Source of the DNA: JBBRVP01 sp038246785
GTDB taxonomy: Bacteria; Actinomycetota; Actinomycetes; Jiangellales; Jiangellaceae
DNA length: 64,000 nucleotides
Assembly (NCBI GenBank): GCA_038246785.1
Contig: JBBRVP010000017.1
Span: forward strand, 1-64,000
Direction: 5' to 3'
Shown here in pieces: positions 51,078 to 59,911 of this stretch (positions are counted from its first letter, which is position 1; the number at the start of each line of letters is the position of its first letter). A program made the translations under genes and the position numbers. Under the pieces are notes generated by a model, which had not been told where the DNA came from, made no database searches, and saw only the letters and a list, made by a program, of their open reading frames with translations.

Positions 51078-51835
51078 GTCCGGCTCCGGGCCGCGACGTC
51101 ACGGGCGAACTCGACGGTGCGCTCGAAGACAAGGGGTGCGTCGTTGTCGATGGTGGCCACGTGATAGCTGTCCTCGAGGACGACGGTCGTGACATCGGTG
51201 GAGGAGACGCCGTCCAGCACCGCACGGGTGCTCGACGTGGGGATGAGATGGTCATCGGGGGAGTACATGACGAGCAGGGGCTGGGTGACTTCGGCCAGTC
51301 GACGGTTCGTCTCGGCCCAGAGTCTGGTGAGGCTGTACGTGGACTGAAGCGGCAGCTTGTCGTAGCCACCCTCGTCCTGGCCGGGCTTCTTGATGTCGTT
51401 GGTGACCCCGGGCAACGCGGGCACCAGGAAGCGCGCCCACGGCAGCAGCGCGGCCTGCCGCCAGTCCTCGGAGCGTACGGCGACATTGACGAGCACCAGC
51501 CCGTCGACCTCGCCGGCGTGCTCCTGGGCCAGCCGCAGCGCCAAGCACCCGCCCACGGACAGCCCCCCGACGACGACGGTCTGGCAGCGCTGACGAAGCT
51601 GCTGGAAGGAGCGGTCGGCCTCCGCGTACCAGTCCGGCCAACGCGTGAGGTTGAGCTCGCGCCACGTGGTGCCGTGACCGGGCAGCCGAGGCAGGTCGAC
51701 GGTGTAGCCCGCGTCGGCGAGGTGCTCGGCCCACGGACGCAATCCCTTGGGTGATCCGCAGTACCCGTGCAGCAGGAGCACGCCGACCGGGCCGGCGTCG
51801 TGCTGGTACGGCTCGGCGCCGGGGATGAGCGGCAC
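51074..51835 (-). CDS. Alpha/beta-hydrolase, carboxylesterase/monoacylglycerol lipase type
   Basis: From GTG 51835 (GAGGAGGA upstream) the protein has 253 residues: VGVLLLHGYCGSPKGLRPWA (oxyanion region), nucleophile elbow GGLSVGG, acid residue in YSPDDHLIP and His in LEDSYHVATIDND. The order and size match Est30-type carboxylesterases. It lies divergent from the acyltransferase gene, hinting at a lipid role. No secretion signal is seen. Confidence 0.85.
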   Translation of the reverse strand: MPLIPGAEPYQHDAGPVGVLLLHGYCGSPKGLRPWAEHLADAGYTVDLPRLPGHGTTWRELNLTRWPDWYAEADRSFQQLRQRCQTVVVGGLSVGGCLALRLAQEHAGEVDGLVLVNVAVRSEDWRQAALLPWARFLVPALPGVTNDIKKPGQDEGGYDKLPLQSTYSLTRLWAETNRRLAEVTQPLLVMYSPDDHLIPTSSTRAVLDGVSSTDVTTVVLEDSYHVATIDNDAPLVFERTVEFARDVAARSRT

Positions 51836-51929
51836 GGGTGTCCTCCTCGTGCGGGGCGGGAGCCGCATCGTCGCATGCGCTCGACGGGGCGTCGAGCAGT
51901 GAGTCCGTCGCGGCGCGGGCGCGGGTACT

Positions 51930-52793
51930 GTGCGGCGGGTGTTCTACTGGTTCCTCAAGCGGGTGGTGCTCGGGCCCGTGCTGCGGTTGCTCTTCAGGCC
52001 GTGGGTGGAGGGGTTGGACAACATCCCTGACGAGGGACCGGCGATCCTCGCCAGCAACCACCTCTCGTTCTCCGACTCGGTGTTCCTCCCGCTGATGATC
52101 GAGCGCCGGCTGACCTTCCTCGCCAAGAGCGACTACTTCACCGGTCACGGGATCAAAGGCCGGCTCACCGCGATGTTCTTCCACGGCATCGGCCAGCTCC
52201 CGGTGGACCGCTCGGGGGGTTGGGCCTCCGAGTCGGCGCTGCGCACCGGGCTCAAGGTGGTGCGCCGCGGCGACCTGCTCGGCATCTACCCGGAGGGCAC
52301 GCGCTCGCCGGACGGGCGGCTCTACCGCGGCAAGACGGGGGTGGCCCGGCTGGCCCTCGAGGCGCGGGTGCCGGTGCTGCCGGTGGCCATGATCGACACC
52401 GACAAGGTGCAACCGATCGGGCACAAGGTGCCGCACATCACCCGGCTCGGGATCCGCATCGGGAAGCCCCTCGACTTCGGACGCTACGAGGGGCTGGAGG
52501 GCGACCGGTTCGTCCTGCGCTCGGCCACCGACGAGATCATGTACGAGCTCATGGAGCTGAGCGGCCAGGAGTACGTCGACATCTACGCCCAGCAAGCCAA
52601 GGAGGAGATCGCCGCCGCGCGCCGCGCCCAGCTGGCGGCCCGGCTCCCGCGCGGTGTCGAGCAGCTCATCCCCGGCCACTCGGCCGTCGCGCGCGACTCG
52701 GCGACGGACGCCGTCAATGACGCCGGCGCCGACGCCGGCACCGATGGGGACAGCGACGCCGATCCTGGGCGCCCCCAGCGCAGGGCCGGCTGA
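51930..52793 (+). CDS. plsC: 1-acyl-sn-glycerol-3-phosphate acyltransferase
   Basis: The 287-residue protein has the acyltransferase motif NHLSFSD (His44, Asp49), LTFLAKSDYF, the EGTRS box (122-126) and VPVLPVAMIDTDKV. It adds the second acyl chain to lysophosphatidic acid at the membrane. GTG 51930 is chosen; GTG 51939 is an alternative. A 45-residue acidic tail (DAVNDAGADAGTDGDSDADP) extends beyond the usual end. I recall a PlsC gene in this place in other actinobacteria. Confidence 0.88.
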   Translation: MRRVFYWFLKRVVLGPVLRLLFRPWVEGLDNIPDEGPAILASNHLSFSDSVFLPLMIERRLTFLAKSDYFTGHGIKGRLTAMFFHGIGQLPVDRSGGWASESALRTGLKVVRRGDLLGIYPEGTRSPDGRLYRGKTGVARLALEARVPVLPVAMIDTDKVQPIGHKVPHITRLGIRIGKPLDFGRYEGLEGDRFVLRSATDEIMYELMELSGQEYVDIYAQQAKEEIAAARRAQLAARLPRGVEQLIPGHSAVARDSATDAVNDAGADAGTDGDSDADPGRPQRRAG

Positions 52794-52902
52794 GCGCCCG
52801 CGCCGCCCACGCCGCGCCCAGCCCCCCCGATTTGTCAGGTGCTGCCGGGGTCCCGGCCACGGCCTAGCCTGACGCATCGGAGGAGCGGGGGCACGGCGTG
52901 AG

Positions 52903-53424
52903 CTAGTCCGGGCCGGAGCCGGCACCGGAATCGGCCTCGGCCTGGCCGACTGCCAGCTCCACGGACTGGACGACGACGTAGACCACGCCGGCGCACAGGG
53001 GCGCCAGCACCCACGCTCCCCATCCGCGGACGAGGTGACCGACGGCGATCGCCGCGCCGACGCCCGCACCGACGGCAAGGAAGTCGGTCGCCGTCGCGAT
53101 CAGGAGCGCGCGGGCCGATTCCGTGTCCGCCCGGTCGATGTCGACGCGGAGCAGCCGGACCACGAGCAGGTTGAGCAGCGAGAAGGCGGCGACCCCGGAC
53201 AGCGCGAAGCCGACCAGCTCGAGCATGGACGGGTTGCCGTGCGTCGAGGAGATGACGCCGAAGGTCACCGTCACCGTGATCGAGAACCCGAACGCCTGGG
53301 CGTTCCCGGTGACCGAGAGGCTCAGCCCGCGGAGCAGGAGCCGGGTCGGGGACGGTCGGGCCACCGTGCGACCTCCTGACTGCCTCAGGCTCTCGCCACT
53401 CTCGCCGTTGGGCAGGTCCGCCAT
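52903..53424 (-). CDS. Membrane protein of unknown function
   Basis: From ATG 53424 the protein has 173 residues, with four helices: LSVTGNAQAFGFSITVTVTF, LVGFALSGVAAFSLLNLLVV, TATDFLAVGAGVGAAIAVGH and GAWVLAPLCAGVVYVVVQSV. The tail is acidic. A GTG about 20 residues later is another possible start. It lies 17 bp after the DUF1028 gene on the same strand. I do not recognise a function. Confidence 0.6.
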   Translation of the reverse strand: MADLPNGESGESLRQSGGRTVARPSPTRLLLRGLSLSVTGNAQAFGFSITVTVTFGVISSTHGNPSMLELVGFALSGVAAFSLLNLLVVRLLRVDIDRADTESARALLIATATDFLAVGAGVGAAIAVGHLVRGWGAWVLAPLCAGVVYVVVQSVELAVGQAEADSGAGSGPD

Positions 53425-53441
53425 GGTCGCGACGACGCCGA

Positions 53442-54257
53442 TCAGTCGCGTCCACGCGCCGCGCGGAGCTCTCGCAGCACGAGCACGTCGATGCGGCGCT
53501 CGACCAGGCGCTCCTCGAAGTTCTCGACGCCGGCCCATGCTTCGAGAGAGGGCTGGCCGAGCCGGGCGAGGTGAGCGGCGACCTCGTCGGCCAGCTCCCC
53601 CTCGAGGGGCAGTGTCTCGGTCGGCGCGCCGAAGTAGAGCTCGTGCAGATCCAGCAGGCGAACCAGCTCGGCGCAGGGAGCTGTGGCGTCGTCGACCCGC
53701 AGGTCGACGCTGATGTCGGTGCCACCGCCGTACCCACCCGCGGTGGAGGCCACGAGCAGCGCCGCGCTCTGGCGGCCGCGCCGGTCACCGCCCGCGTCGT
53801 CGCCGGCCCGCAGCGCCGCCAGCAGCCGCTCGGCCAGCGGCGCCGCCGGGTCGCTGCCCCGCCAGGCCGCCTCCATCGCCTCCACCACCTGCGGCCCGAC
53901 GAGGATGTTGCCCTGGATCGCGTATCCCTCGCCGGTCACCCCGCCCGCCCACGGGTGGCAGCCCGAGCCGGTAAAGGTGGCCGCCGTCCGGTCGCGGTCG
54001 ACGACGCCGGCCTGCCGCTGGTCGCGCTGCTCGTCGGCCGCGGTGAGGGCATCGAGGACCGCGGAGGCTCCGCGCCCGGCGGCGAGCATGGCCAGCCCGT
54101 CAGGGCGGTAGGCGAGATTGGCGTACGACTGCGTGGCGATGGCACCGACGCCTGCCCGGGCCGCCGGTACGGCGGCGCCGACGGCGAGGAACTTCGACGC
54201 GACGGCGACCCCCCACTCGGTGCCGTCGGCCCCGGCCGCGACGATCGAGAACGTCAC
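53442..54257 (-). CDS. DUF1028 family protein
   Basis: From GTG 54257 the protein has 271 residues beginning VTFSIVAAGADGTEWGVAVA with AVPAARAGVGAIATQSYANL and TGEGYAIQGNILVGPQVVEA, the conserved core of DUF1028, an Ntn-hydrolase-like family of unknown activity. A further C-terminal region (EELVERRIDVLVLRELRAA-like) follows. It starts 13 bp after the phosphofructokinase gene on the same strand. No function can be given. Confidence 0.82.
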   Translation of the reverse strand: MTFSIVAAGADGTEWGVAVASKFLAVGAAVPAARAGVGAIATQSYANLAYRPDGLAMLAAGRGASAVLDALTAADEQRDQRQAGVVDRDRTAATFTGSGCHPWAGGVTGEGYAIQGNILVGPQVVEAMEAAWRGSDPAAPLAERLLAALRAGDDAGGDRRGRQSAALLVASTAGGYGGGTDISVDLRVDDATAPCAELVRLLDLHELYFGAPTETLPLEGELADEVAAHLARLGQPSLEAWAGVENFEERLVERRIDVLVLRELRAARGRD

Positions 54258-54270
54258 GATGTCGGCCGGC

Positions 54271-55488
54271 TCACCGCGGCTGGCCGATGTCGGCGAGCAG
54301 CCCGCTGAACCACGAGGTCGAGGTATCGAAGCGCTTGCCGCCCTTGATCCGGTCGAACTCGACCGGCCGCAGCCGGCCCCCCTGGTCCTCGTCGTGCCCG
54401 ATGACCCCGCCCTCGCCACGCAGCGCGCACTCGACGGCAAGGTCCGTGCAGGACTTGATGAGCCGGAGGTCATCGGCGTTGGCCGCGGCGGAGCGGCTGA
54501 AGTAGCCGCTCTTCTGCACCATCGTCTTCTCCGCGCCGAGCAGCCCGGCGAACTGCTTCGCAAACCACGCGCCAGGGTTGATGGTGTCGAGCTTGACGTG
54601 ACCGAACGGGTCGCGCGGCACCTCCTCGCCATTGCGCTCGAGCTCCGCGACGATCGTCTCCACGCCAGCGCCCTCGCTCACGAACAGGTTGACGCAGCCG
54701 AGCTCGTCCATGACGGCGCGCAGCCGGGCGGCCTCGGCCTGCACATCGAAGCCGAGCTCCGGGACGTACACACCGTGCACGTCCCACGAGCGCGGGTCGT
54801 TGCCGTACGCGGGCAGCCACTCCTGCCGGCCCACCCACTCGTGATGGCGCAGTGCCGTCGCGCCGGTCAGCCAGCCGCAGTTGCGCCCCATGACCTCGTG
54901 GACGATGAGCATGCGGGGGTTGGACGTGTGCTCGGCCAGGATGTTGCGGGCGAAGATCGCGCTCTGCTCGGCGGCGGTCCAGGCGCCGAGGCTCTGCCGG
55001 ATCGGCACGACGTCGTTGTCGATCGTCTTCGGCAGTCCGACGACGGTGAGCTCGTAGCCCTCGGAGTGCAGGTACGCCGCGAGGTCGGCCGCCGTCGTGT
55101 TGGTGTCGTCGCCGCCGATCGTGTGCAGCACGTCGATGCCGTCACGCTCGAGCTGCTCGGCGGCGACGTGCAGCGGGTCCTGCCCTTCCTGCACGAGGCC
55201 GCGCTTGATCAGGTCGGCAACGTTGGTGAGCTTGACCCGGCTGTTGCCCAGCGGGCTGCCGCCGTAGCGGTGCAGCAGCGGCGCGCCGGCCCGCACCTCC
55301 GGCGTCACCGGCATGGACCGGCCGGCGAGCAGGCCGGCGTAGCCGTCGAGGTAGCCGATGATCTCGATCTCGGGCGCGATCTCGGTGTAGCGCTCGATGA
55401 GCCCGCCGACCGCGGAGGACAGGCAGGGCGCGAGGCCCCCCGCGGTGAGCATGGCGACGCGGCGCACGGTCGGTGTGGGGGCTGCCAT
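54271..55488 (-). CDS. pfp: Pyrophosphate-dependent 6-phosphofructokinase
   Basis: The 405-residue enzyme has VAMLTAGGLAPCLSSAVGGL, HTIGGDDTNTTA (GGDD at 125-128), LPKTIDNDV (153-159) and EVMGRNCGWLTG. ATP-dependent enzymes have GGDGS at the first site; GGDD predicts use of pyrophosphate, which would make the step reversible. It converts fructose 6-phosphate to the 1,6-bisphosphate in glycolysis or the reverse in gluconeogenesis. It is divergent from the DAHP synthase gene, with 68 bp between them. Confidence 0.88.
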   Translation of the reverse strand: MAAPTPTVRRVAMLTAGGLAPCLSSAVGGLIERYTEIAPEIEIIGYLDGYAGLLAGRSMPVTPEVRAGAPLLHRYGGSPLGNSRVKLTNVADLIKRGLVQEGQDPLHVAAEQLERDGIDVLHTIGGDDTNTTAADLAAYLHSEGYELTVVGLPKTIDNDVVPIRQSLGAWTAAEQSAIFARNILAEHTSNPRMLIVHEVMGRNCGWLTGATALRHHEWVGRQEWLPAYGNDPRSWDVHGVYVPELGFDVQAEAARLRAVMDELGCVNLFVSEGAGVETIVAELERNGEEVPRDPFGHVKLDTINPGAWFAKQFAGLLGAEKTMVQKSGYFSRSAAANADDLRLIKSCTDLAVECALRGEGGVIGHDEDQGGRLRPVEFDRIKGGKRFDTSTSWFSGLLADIGQPR

Positions 55489-55556
55489 AGCCGCGACCCT
55501 ACCGACGCCCTCGGGTGCGCGGAACGCCGTGCCCGGCGCGCATCTAGGCTGGGACG

Positions 55557-56915
55557 GTGACCGCCCCCGCCGAGTCCGACCGGCTCGCCGAGCTGGCCGC
55601 CGCCGTGCGCGCGCGGCCCGCGGCGCAACAGCCGGCCTGGCCGTCGGGCGCAGCGGTCGCTGCCGCGGAAGCCGACCTGCGCTCGTTTCCGCCGCTGGTC
55701 TTCGCGGGCGAGTGCGACCAGCTGCGCGAGCGGCTCGCGGCCGTGTCGCGCGGGGAGGCGTTCCTGCTGCAGGGCGGCGACTGCGCGGAGACGTTCGCCG
55801 GCGTGACCGCGGACTCGGTGCGCACCAAGCTGCGCACTCTGCTGCAGATGGCGGTCGTGCTGACGTACGCCGCGTCGGTGCCGGTGGTCAAGGTGGGGCG
55901 GCTGGCGGGCCAGTACGCCAAGCCACGCACCCGCGAGCTCGAGCTGCGCGAGGGCGTCGAGCTGCCGGCCTACCGCGGCGACGCCGTCAACTCCTTCGAC
56001 TTCGCGCCCGGCGCCCGGGTGGCCGACCCGCAGCGGCTGGTGCGCGCCTACCACGCCAGCGCCGCCACGCTGAACCTCACCCGCGCGTTCGCCGGCGGCG
56101 GCTACGCCGACCTTCGCCAGGTGCACGCGTGGAACACCGACTTCGTCCGGGACAGCCGAGCGGGGCAGCGCTACGAGCGGGTCGCCGGTGAGATCGACCG
56201 GGCCATGTCGTTCATGCACGCGATCGGGGTCGACACCGAGACCCTGCACTCGGTCGACCTCTACTCCAGCCACGAGGCGCTGCTGCTGCCCTACGAGCTG
56301 GCGCTGACCCGCATCGACTCCCGCACCGGTGACCCGTACGACGTCTCGGCGCACTTCGTCTGGGTCGGCGAGCGCACCCGCACGATCGACGGCGCCCACG
56401 TCGACTTCGTCTCCCGCGTCCACAACCCGGTGGGCGTCAAGCTCGGCCCCGCCACCACAGCGGACGACGTCATCGCCCTCGCCGAGCGGATCGACCCGCT
56501 GCGCGAGCCGGGACGGCTGACCTTCATCACCCGCCTGGGCGCCGCGCGCATCCGCGACCTGCTCCCGCCGCTGGTCGACAAGGTGCAGGCTGCCGGGCTG
56601 TGTGTCGCCTGGGTGTGCGACCCCATGCACGGCAACACCTACGAGGCCCCGTCGGGGCACAAGACTCGACGCTTCGACGACGTCGTCGACGAGGTGCGCG
56701 GCTTCTTCGAGGTGCACGCCGGCAGCGGCACCGTCCCGGGCGGGCTGCACATCGAGCTCACCGGCGACGACGTCACCGAGTGTGTCGGCGGTGGCGAGCT
56801 GCTGGCCGAAGACGGCCTTGCCGCCCGGTACGAGACCGTGTGCGACCCCCGGCTCAACCGCTCGCAGTCCCTCGAGCTGGCCTTCCTCGTGGCCGAGCTG
56901 CTGCAGCGGCGATGA
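55557..56915 (+). CDS. aroG: Class II 3-deoxy-7-phosphoheptulonate (DAHP) synthase
   Basis: The 452-residue enzyme has AFLLQGGDCAETFAGVTADS, VVKVGRLAGQYAKPRT, VWVGERTRTIDGAHVDF, RVHNPVGVKLGP and CDPMHGNTYEAPSGHKTR, all from class II (plant-like) DAHP synthases. It makes the first shikimate pathway intermediate from PEP and erythrose 4-phosphate, which feeds trpD among others. The start is GTG at 55557. Its stop overlaps the aldolase ATG (ATGA). Confidence 0.95.
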   Translation: MTAPAESDRLAELAAAVRARPAAQQPAWPSGAAVAAAEADLRSFPPLVFAGECDQLRERLAAVSRGEAFLLQGGDCAETFAGVTADSVRTKLRTLLQMAVVLTYAASVPVVKVGRLAGQYAKPRTRELELREGVELPAYRGDAVNSFDFAPGARVADPQRLVRAYHASAATLNLTRAFAGGGYADLRQVHAWNTDFVRDSRAGQRYERVAGEIDRAMSFMHAIGVDTETLHSVDLYSSHEALLLPYELALTRIDSRTGDPYDVSAHFVWVGERTRTIDGAHVDFVSRVHNPVGVKLGPATTADDVIALAERIDPLREPGRLTFITRLGAARIRDLLPPLVDKVQAAGLCVAWVCDPMHGNTYEAPSGHKTRRFDDVVDEVRGFFEVHAGSGTVPGGLHIELTGDDVTECVGGGELLAEDGLAARYETVCDPRLNRSQSLELAFLVAELLQRR

Positions 56916-57994
56916 GTGCCGGCAGCGCCGACCATGGGCTCGTCGACCTGCGCAGCGACACCGTCACGCGGCCCACGGCGGCGATGCTGGCCGCGATGGC
57001 GCGGGCGGACACCGGCGACGACGTGTACGGCGAGGACCCGACCGTCCGCGCGCTCGAGTCACGGGTGGCCGGCATGCTCGGCAAGGAAGCCGGGCTGTTC
57101 ACCGTCAGCGGCTCGCTGGCCAACCTGCTCGGCGTCCGGGCCTGGGTGCGACCCGGCTCGGAGTTGGTGTGCGAGGCGTCGGCGCATGTGGTCCGGGCCG
57201 AGCTGGGGGCGCACGCGGCGGTCTCCGGGGTGACCACCCGGACGTGGTCGCACCCGCTCGGGCACGCCGACCCGGCCCTCGTCTCGCCGCTGCTGTCGCT
57301 GGACGCCGGGCCGTACCTCGTGGCCACCGCCGCCGTCGCCGTGGAGAACACGCACAACTTCGCCGGCGGCACGGTGCAGCCGCTTCCGGTTCTCGAGGAG
57401 CTCCGCGGTCTCACTGGCGATGCGAGAGTCGCTCTGCACCTCGACGGGGCGCGGCTGTGGAACGCCTCCGTCGCGTCAGGGGTCGCGCTGTCGACGTACG
57501 GCGGCCTGGTCGACACCGTGTCGGTGTGCTTCTCGAAGGGGCTGGGCGCGCCGATCGGGTCGCTGCTCGCCGGGCCGGCCGACGTCATCGCGGAGGCGCG
57601 GGTGTGGCGCAAGCGGCTCGGCGCGGGCTGGCGGCAGGCCGGCGTGCTTGCAGCGGCGGCGCTGCATGCCGTTGATCGGCACGTCGAGCGACTCGCCGAC
57701 GACCACGCCCGGGCGGCGTGGCTCGCGGCGGCGCTGCTCGGTACGGCGGCGCCGGAGACCAACATCGTCCTGCTCGACCTCGCCGGGAGCGGCTGGGCGG
57801 CACCGGCGCTGGTCGAGGCCGCCTCGGCCGACGGTGTCCTCCTCGGCGCGCTCGGGCCGCGCCAGGTGCGGTTGGTGACCCACCTCGACGTCGACGACGC
57901 CGGCGTACGCCGCGCCGCGGACGTACTGCAGCGGTTGCTGGAGACGGCGCCCGAGGCACCGCTCCTCGCTCGACACCCTGCGCATGGCGACTGA
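56912..57994 (+). CDS. PLP-dependent low-specificity L-threonine aldolase
   Basis: From ATG 56912 the protein has 360 residues: VDLRSDTVTRPTAAMLAAMA, GDDVYGEDPTVRALE, VAVENTHNFAGGTV, LHLDGARLWNASVASG (Asp178) and VSVCFSKGLGAPIGSL with PLP Lys209. This is the beta-eliminating lyase/threonine aldolase family, which splits threonine to glycine and acetaldehyde. It overlaps the DAHP synthase stop (ATGA). Specificity (L-allo or L-threonine) is not visible. Confidence 0.9.
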   Translation: MSAGSADHGLVDLRSDTVTRPTAAMLAAMARADTGDDVYGEDPTVRALESRVAGMLGKEAGLFTVSGSLANLLGVRAWVRPGSELVCEASAHVVRAELGAHAAVSGVTTRTWSHPLGHADPALVSPLLSLDAGPYLVATAAVAVENTHNFAGGTVQPLPVLEELRGLTGDARVALHLDGARLWNASVASGVALSTYGGLVDTVSVCFSKGLGAPIGSLLAGPADVIAEARVWRKRLGAGWRQAGVLAAAALHAVDRHVERLADDHARAAWLAAALLGTAAPETNIVLLDLAGSGWAAPALVEAASADGVLLGALGPRQVRLVTHLDVDDAGVRRAADVLQRLLETAPEAPLLARHPAHGD

Positions 57995-57999
57995 CAACC

Positions 58000-58409
58000 G
58001 TGCTGGCGGCGCGCGACGCGCTCGCGCTCTACCAGGTGCTCGTCGGACGAGGCGTCGCCTGCTGGGTGATGGGTGGCTGGGGTGTCGACGCGCTGCTGGG
58101 TCGCGCCGCTGGGTGGACGTCGGCGGGTCGCCGTACCCGACGGCGTTCGTGGAGGTCGATCCCTCCGGTCGGGAGCTCGACGTCCACGTCGTGCGGTGCG
58201 AGGCCGCTCATGCGCCGACGGTTGTGTGCGACGTGCCATGGCAGCTCAATCACGGCTCCCTCAACGCCGTTGGCGTGATCGCTGGTTTGCCGGTCGTCTG
58301 CGTCCCCGCCGCGACGCAGATCCAGATGCACAGCGGCTACGACCTGCCCGACGCGCACGTCCGGGACCTCCTGCTCCTGCGCGGGCTGGTCGGCCCGGCG
58401 GCGAAGTGA
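58000..58409 (+). pseudogene. Degraded nucleotidyltransferase (lincosamide/aminoglycoside type)
   Basis: From GTG 58000 one frame reads DALALYQVLVGRGVACWVMG then GWGVDALLGR, the start of nucleotidyltransferases of the lincosamide type. The next motif (TREHxDLDL in the family) is absent. The coding then moves to another frame near 58110, reading SPYPTAFVEVDPSGRELDVH, LNHGSLNAVGVIAGLPVVCV and SGYDLPDAHVRDLLLLRGLV to the stop at 58409. An internal deletion with frameshift removed the metal-binding aspartates, so it should be inactive. Confidence 0.7.
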
Positions 58410-58514
58410 GCCTCCGGCGTGCTGGGCCGCCTGCTGTCGGGCCCGCCGCGAGAAGGCTGGATCCGCCGGCCCGGCGGGAGCATCCTCATCGACAGCTTCG
58501 GCGAGGAGGCGGCG

Positions 58515-59723
58515 ATGCAGGCGATGCGGGCGGGGCGGGCGTTCGACGGGGAGCGGGCGTTGCCCGGCGGCGCGCTCGTCGTCTTCGACGGCGAGCGGAT
58601 CACGGCGGTCGAGCCGGGCGACGCCCCGGCACCCGCGGGCTGCGAGGTAGTCGACGTACCCGGGGGCACCGTCCTGCCGGGACTGATCGACATGCACGTG
58701 CACCTGTGCGGCGACGGCGGTCCCGGCGCCCTGGACCGGCTGCCCGGCTACACCGACGAGGCGATGCGCGCGGTCGTCGAGGAGTCGCTGCATGTCCAGC
58801 TGGCCGCCGGCGTGACCACCGTGCGAGACCTCGGCGACCGGCGCTACGCCGTCCTCGACTGGCGGTCGCAGGTCGCCGGCGCCGCCGACGGCGCCGGGCC
58901 GTGGCCGCGGGTCATCGCCTCCGGGCCGCCGATCACCAGCGTGGGCGGTCACTGCTGGAACATGGGCGGTGAGGCCTCCGGCGTGGAGGCGGTGCGCTCC
59001 GCGGTGCGGGAGCGTGCCGAGCACGGCACCGACCTGGTGAAGATCATGGTGAGCGGCGGTTTCTCGACACCCGGCACCGAGGTCATGCGGTGCCAGTTCA
59101 CGGTGCCGGAGGTCTCCGCCTGTGTCCGGGAGGCGCACGCGGCCGGGCTGCCGGTGACCGCGCACGCGCACGGCCTGCCGGCCGTGGTCATGGCCATGGA
59201 CGCCGGAGTCGACGGGATCGAGCACTGCTCGTTCCTTACCGAGCGCGGCTCGGTAGCCAGCCAGCAGGATGTCGCCCGGCTGGTCGCGGAGGGCACGGTC
59301 GTCTGCCCGACGCTGGGCCTGCGCGGCAGCCTCGAGCCGCCGCCGGCGATCCGGGCGGTGTTCGAGCGGCTCGGCCTGACCCCGGAGGACGCCTTCCTGG
59401 AGCGCGGCCGCTTCGTCGCGGGGCTGCACGCCGCCGGCGTACGCATCGTGTCCGGCAGCGACGGAGGCATCCACCCGGCCAAGCCGCACGGGCTGTCGGC
59501 CGCGTCGCTGGGCCAGCTGGTCGACGGTGGGATCGATCACACGGCGGCGCTGGCCAGCGCGACATCGGTCGCGGCGGACGCGCTCGGCCTCGGCTCGTGC
59601 ACCGGCCGCCTTCGAGCCGGCCTCGACGCCGACATCCTCGTCGTCGACGGCGACCCCCTCGCCGACATCACCGCGCTCGAGTCGGTCGCCACCGTCTGGG
59701 CCCGCGGCCGCCCGGCGAGTTGA
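58515..59723 (+). CDS. Metal-dependent amidohydrolase (imidazolonepropionase-like)
   Basis: From ATG 58515 (GAGGAGGC upstream) the enzyme has 402 residues. Metal and active-site motifs are DMHVHLCGD (His61, His63), LVKIMVSGG (Lys), TAHAHGLP, IEHCSFL and VSGSDGGIHPAKPHG. It belongs to the amidohydrolase group that includes prolidase- and imidazolonepropionase-like enzymes. The substrate is unknown; dipeptides are one option. The stop lies inside the 30-bp palindrome at 59716-59745. Confidence 0.85.
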   Translation: MQAMRAGRAFDGERALPGGALVVFDGERITAVEPGDAPAPAGCEVVDVPGGTVLPGLIDMHVHLCGDGGPGALDRLPGYTDEAMRAVVEESLHVQLAAGVTTVRDLGDRRYAVLDWRSQVAGAADGAGPWPRVIASGPPITSVGGHCWNMGGEASGVEAVRSAVRERAEHGTDLVKIMVSGGFSTPGTEVMRCQFTVPEVSACVREAHAAGLPVTAHAHGLPAVVMAMDAGVDGIEHCSFLTERGSVASQQDVARLVAEGTVVCPTLGLRGSLEPPPAIRAVFERLGLTPEDAFLERGRFVAGLHAAGVRIVSGSDGGIHPAKPHGLSAASLGQLVDGGIDHTAALASATSVAADALGLGSCTGRLRAGLDADILVVDGDPLADITALESVATVWARGRPAS

Positions 59724-59745
59724 TCACGTTAACGTGATCAACTCG
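59716..59745. promoter_or_regulatory. 30-bp perfect palindrome between convergent genes
   Basis: CGAGTTGATCACGTT is followed directly by its exact reverse complement, giving 15 + 15 bp without mismatch. It spans the stop codon of the amidohydrolase. AT content is much higher than the surroundings and no T-run follows, so a protein-binding site or a cruciform-forming element fits better than an ordinary terminator. It shares the half-site AGTTGAT/ATCAACT with the MarR-type operator at 60953, but with a 12-bp spacer in place of 4. The remaining 166 bp to the EamA gene hold nothing else I can see. Confidence 0.85.
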
Positions 59746-59911
59746 GGCTCAGTCGAGGGGCTCGGCGGGGCGAGGAGCGGCGGGAAGGCGTCGACGACGG
59801 CGTCGACCCCCGAAGGGCGGCGTCGGGATGCATGACGACCACCGTGGGGCGGGGGGCCTCGTCGCTCGCCCTGCATGTCAGGACGCGACGTCCACCACGC
59901 GGACGGTCGAG

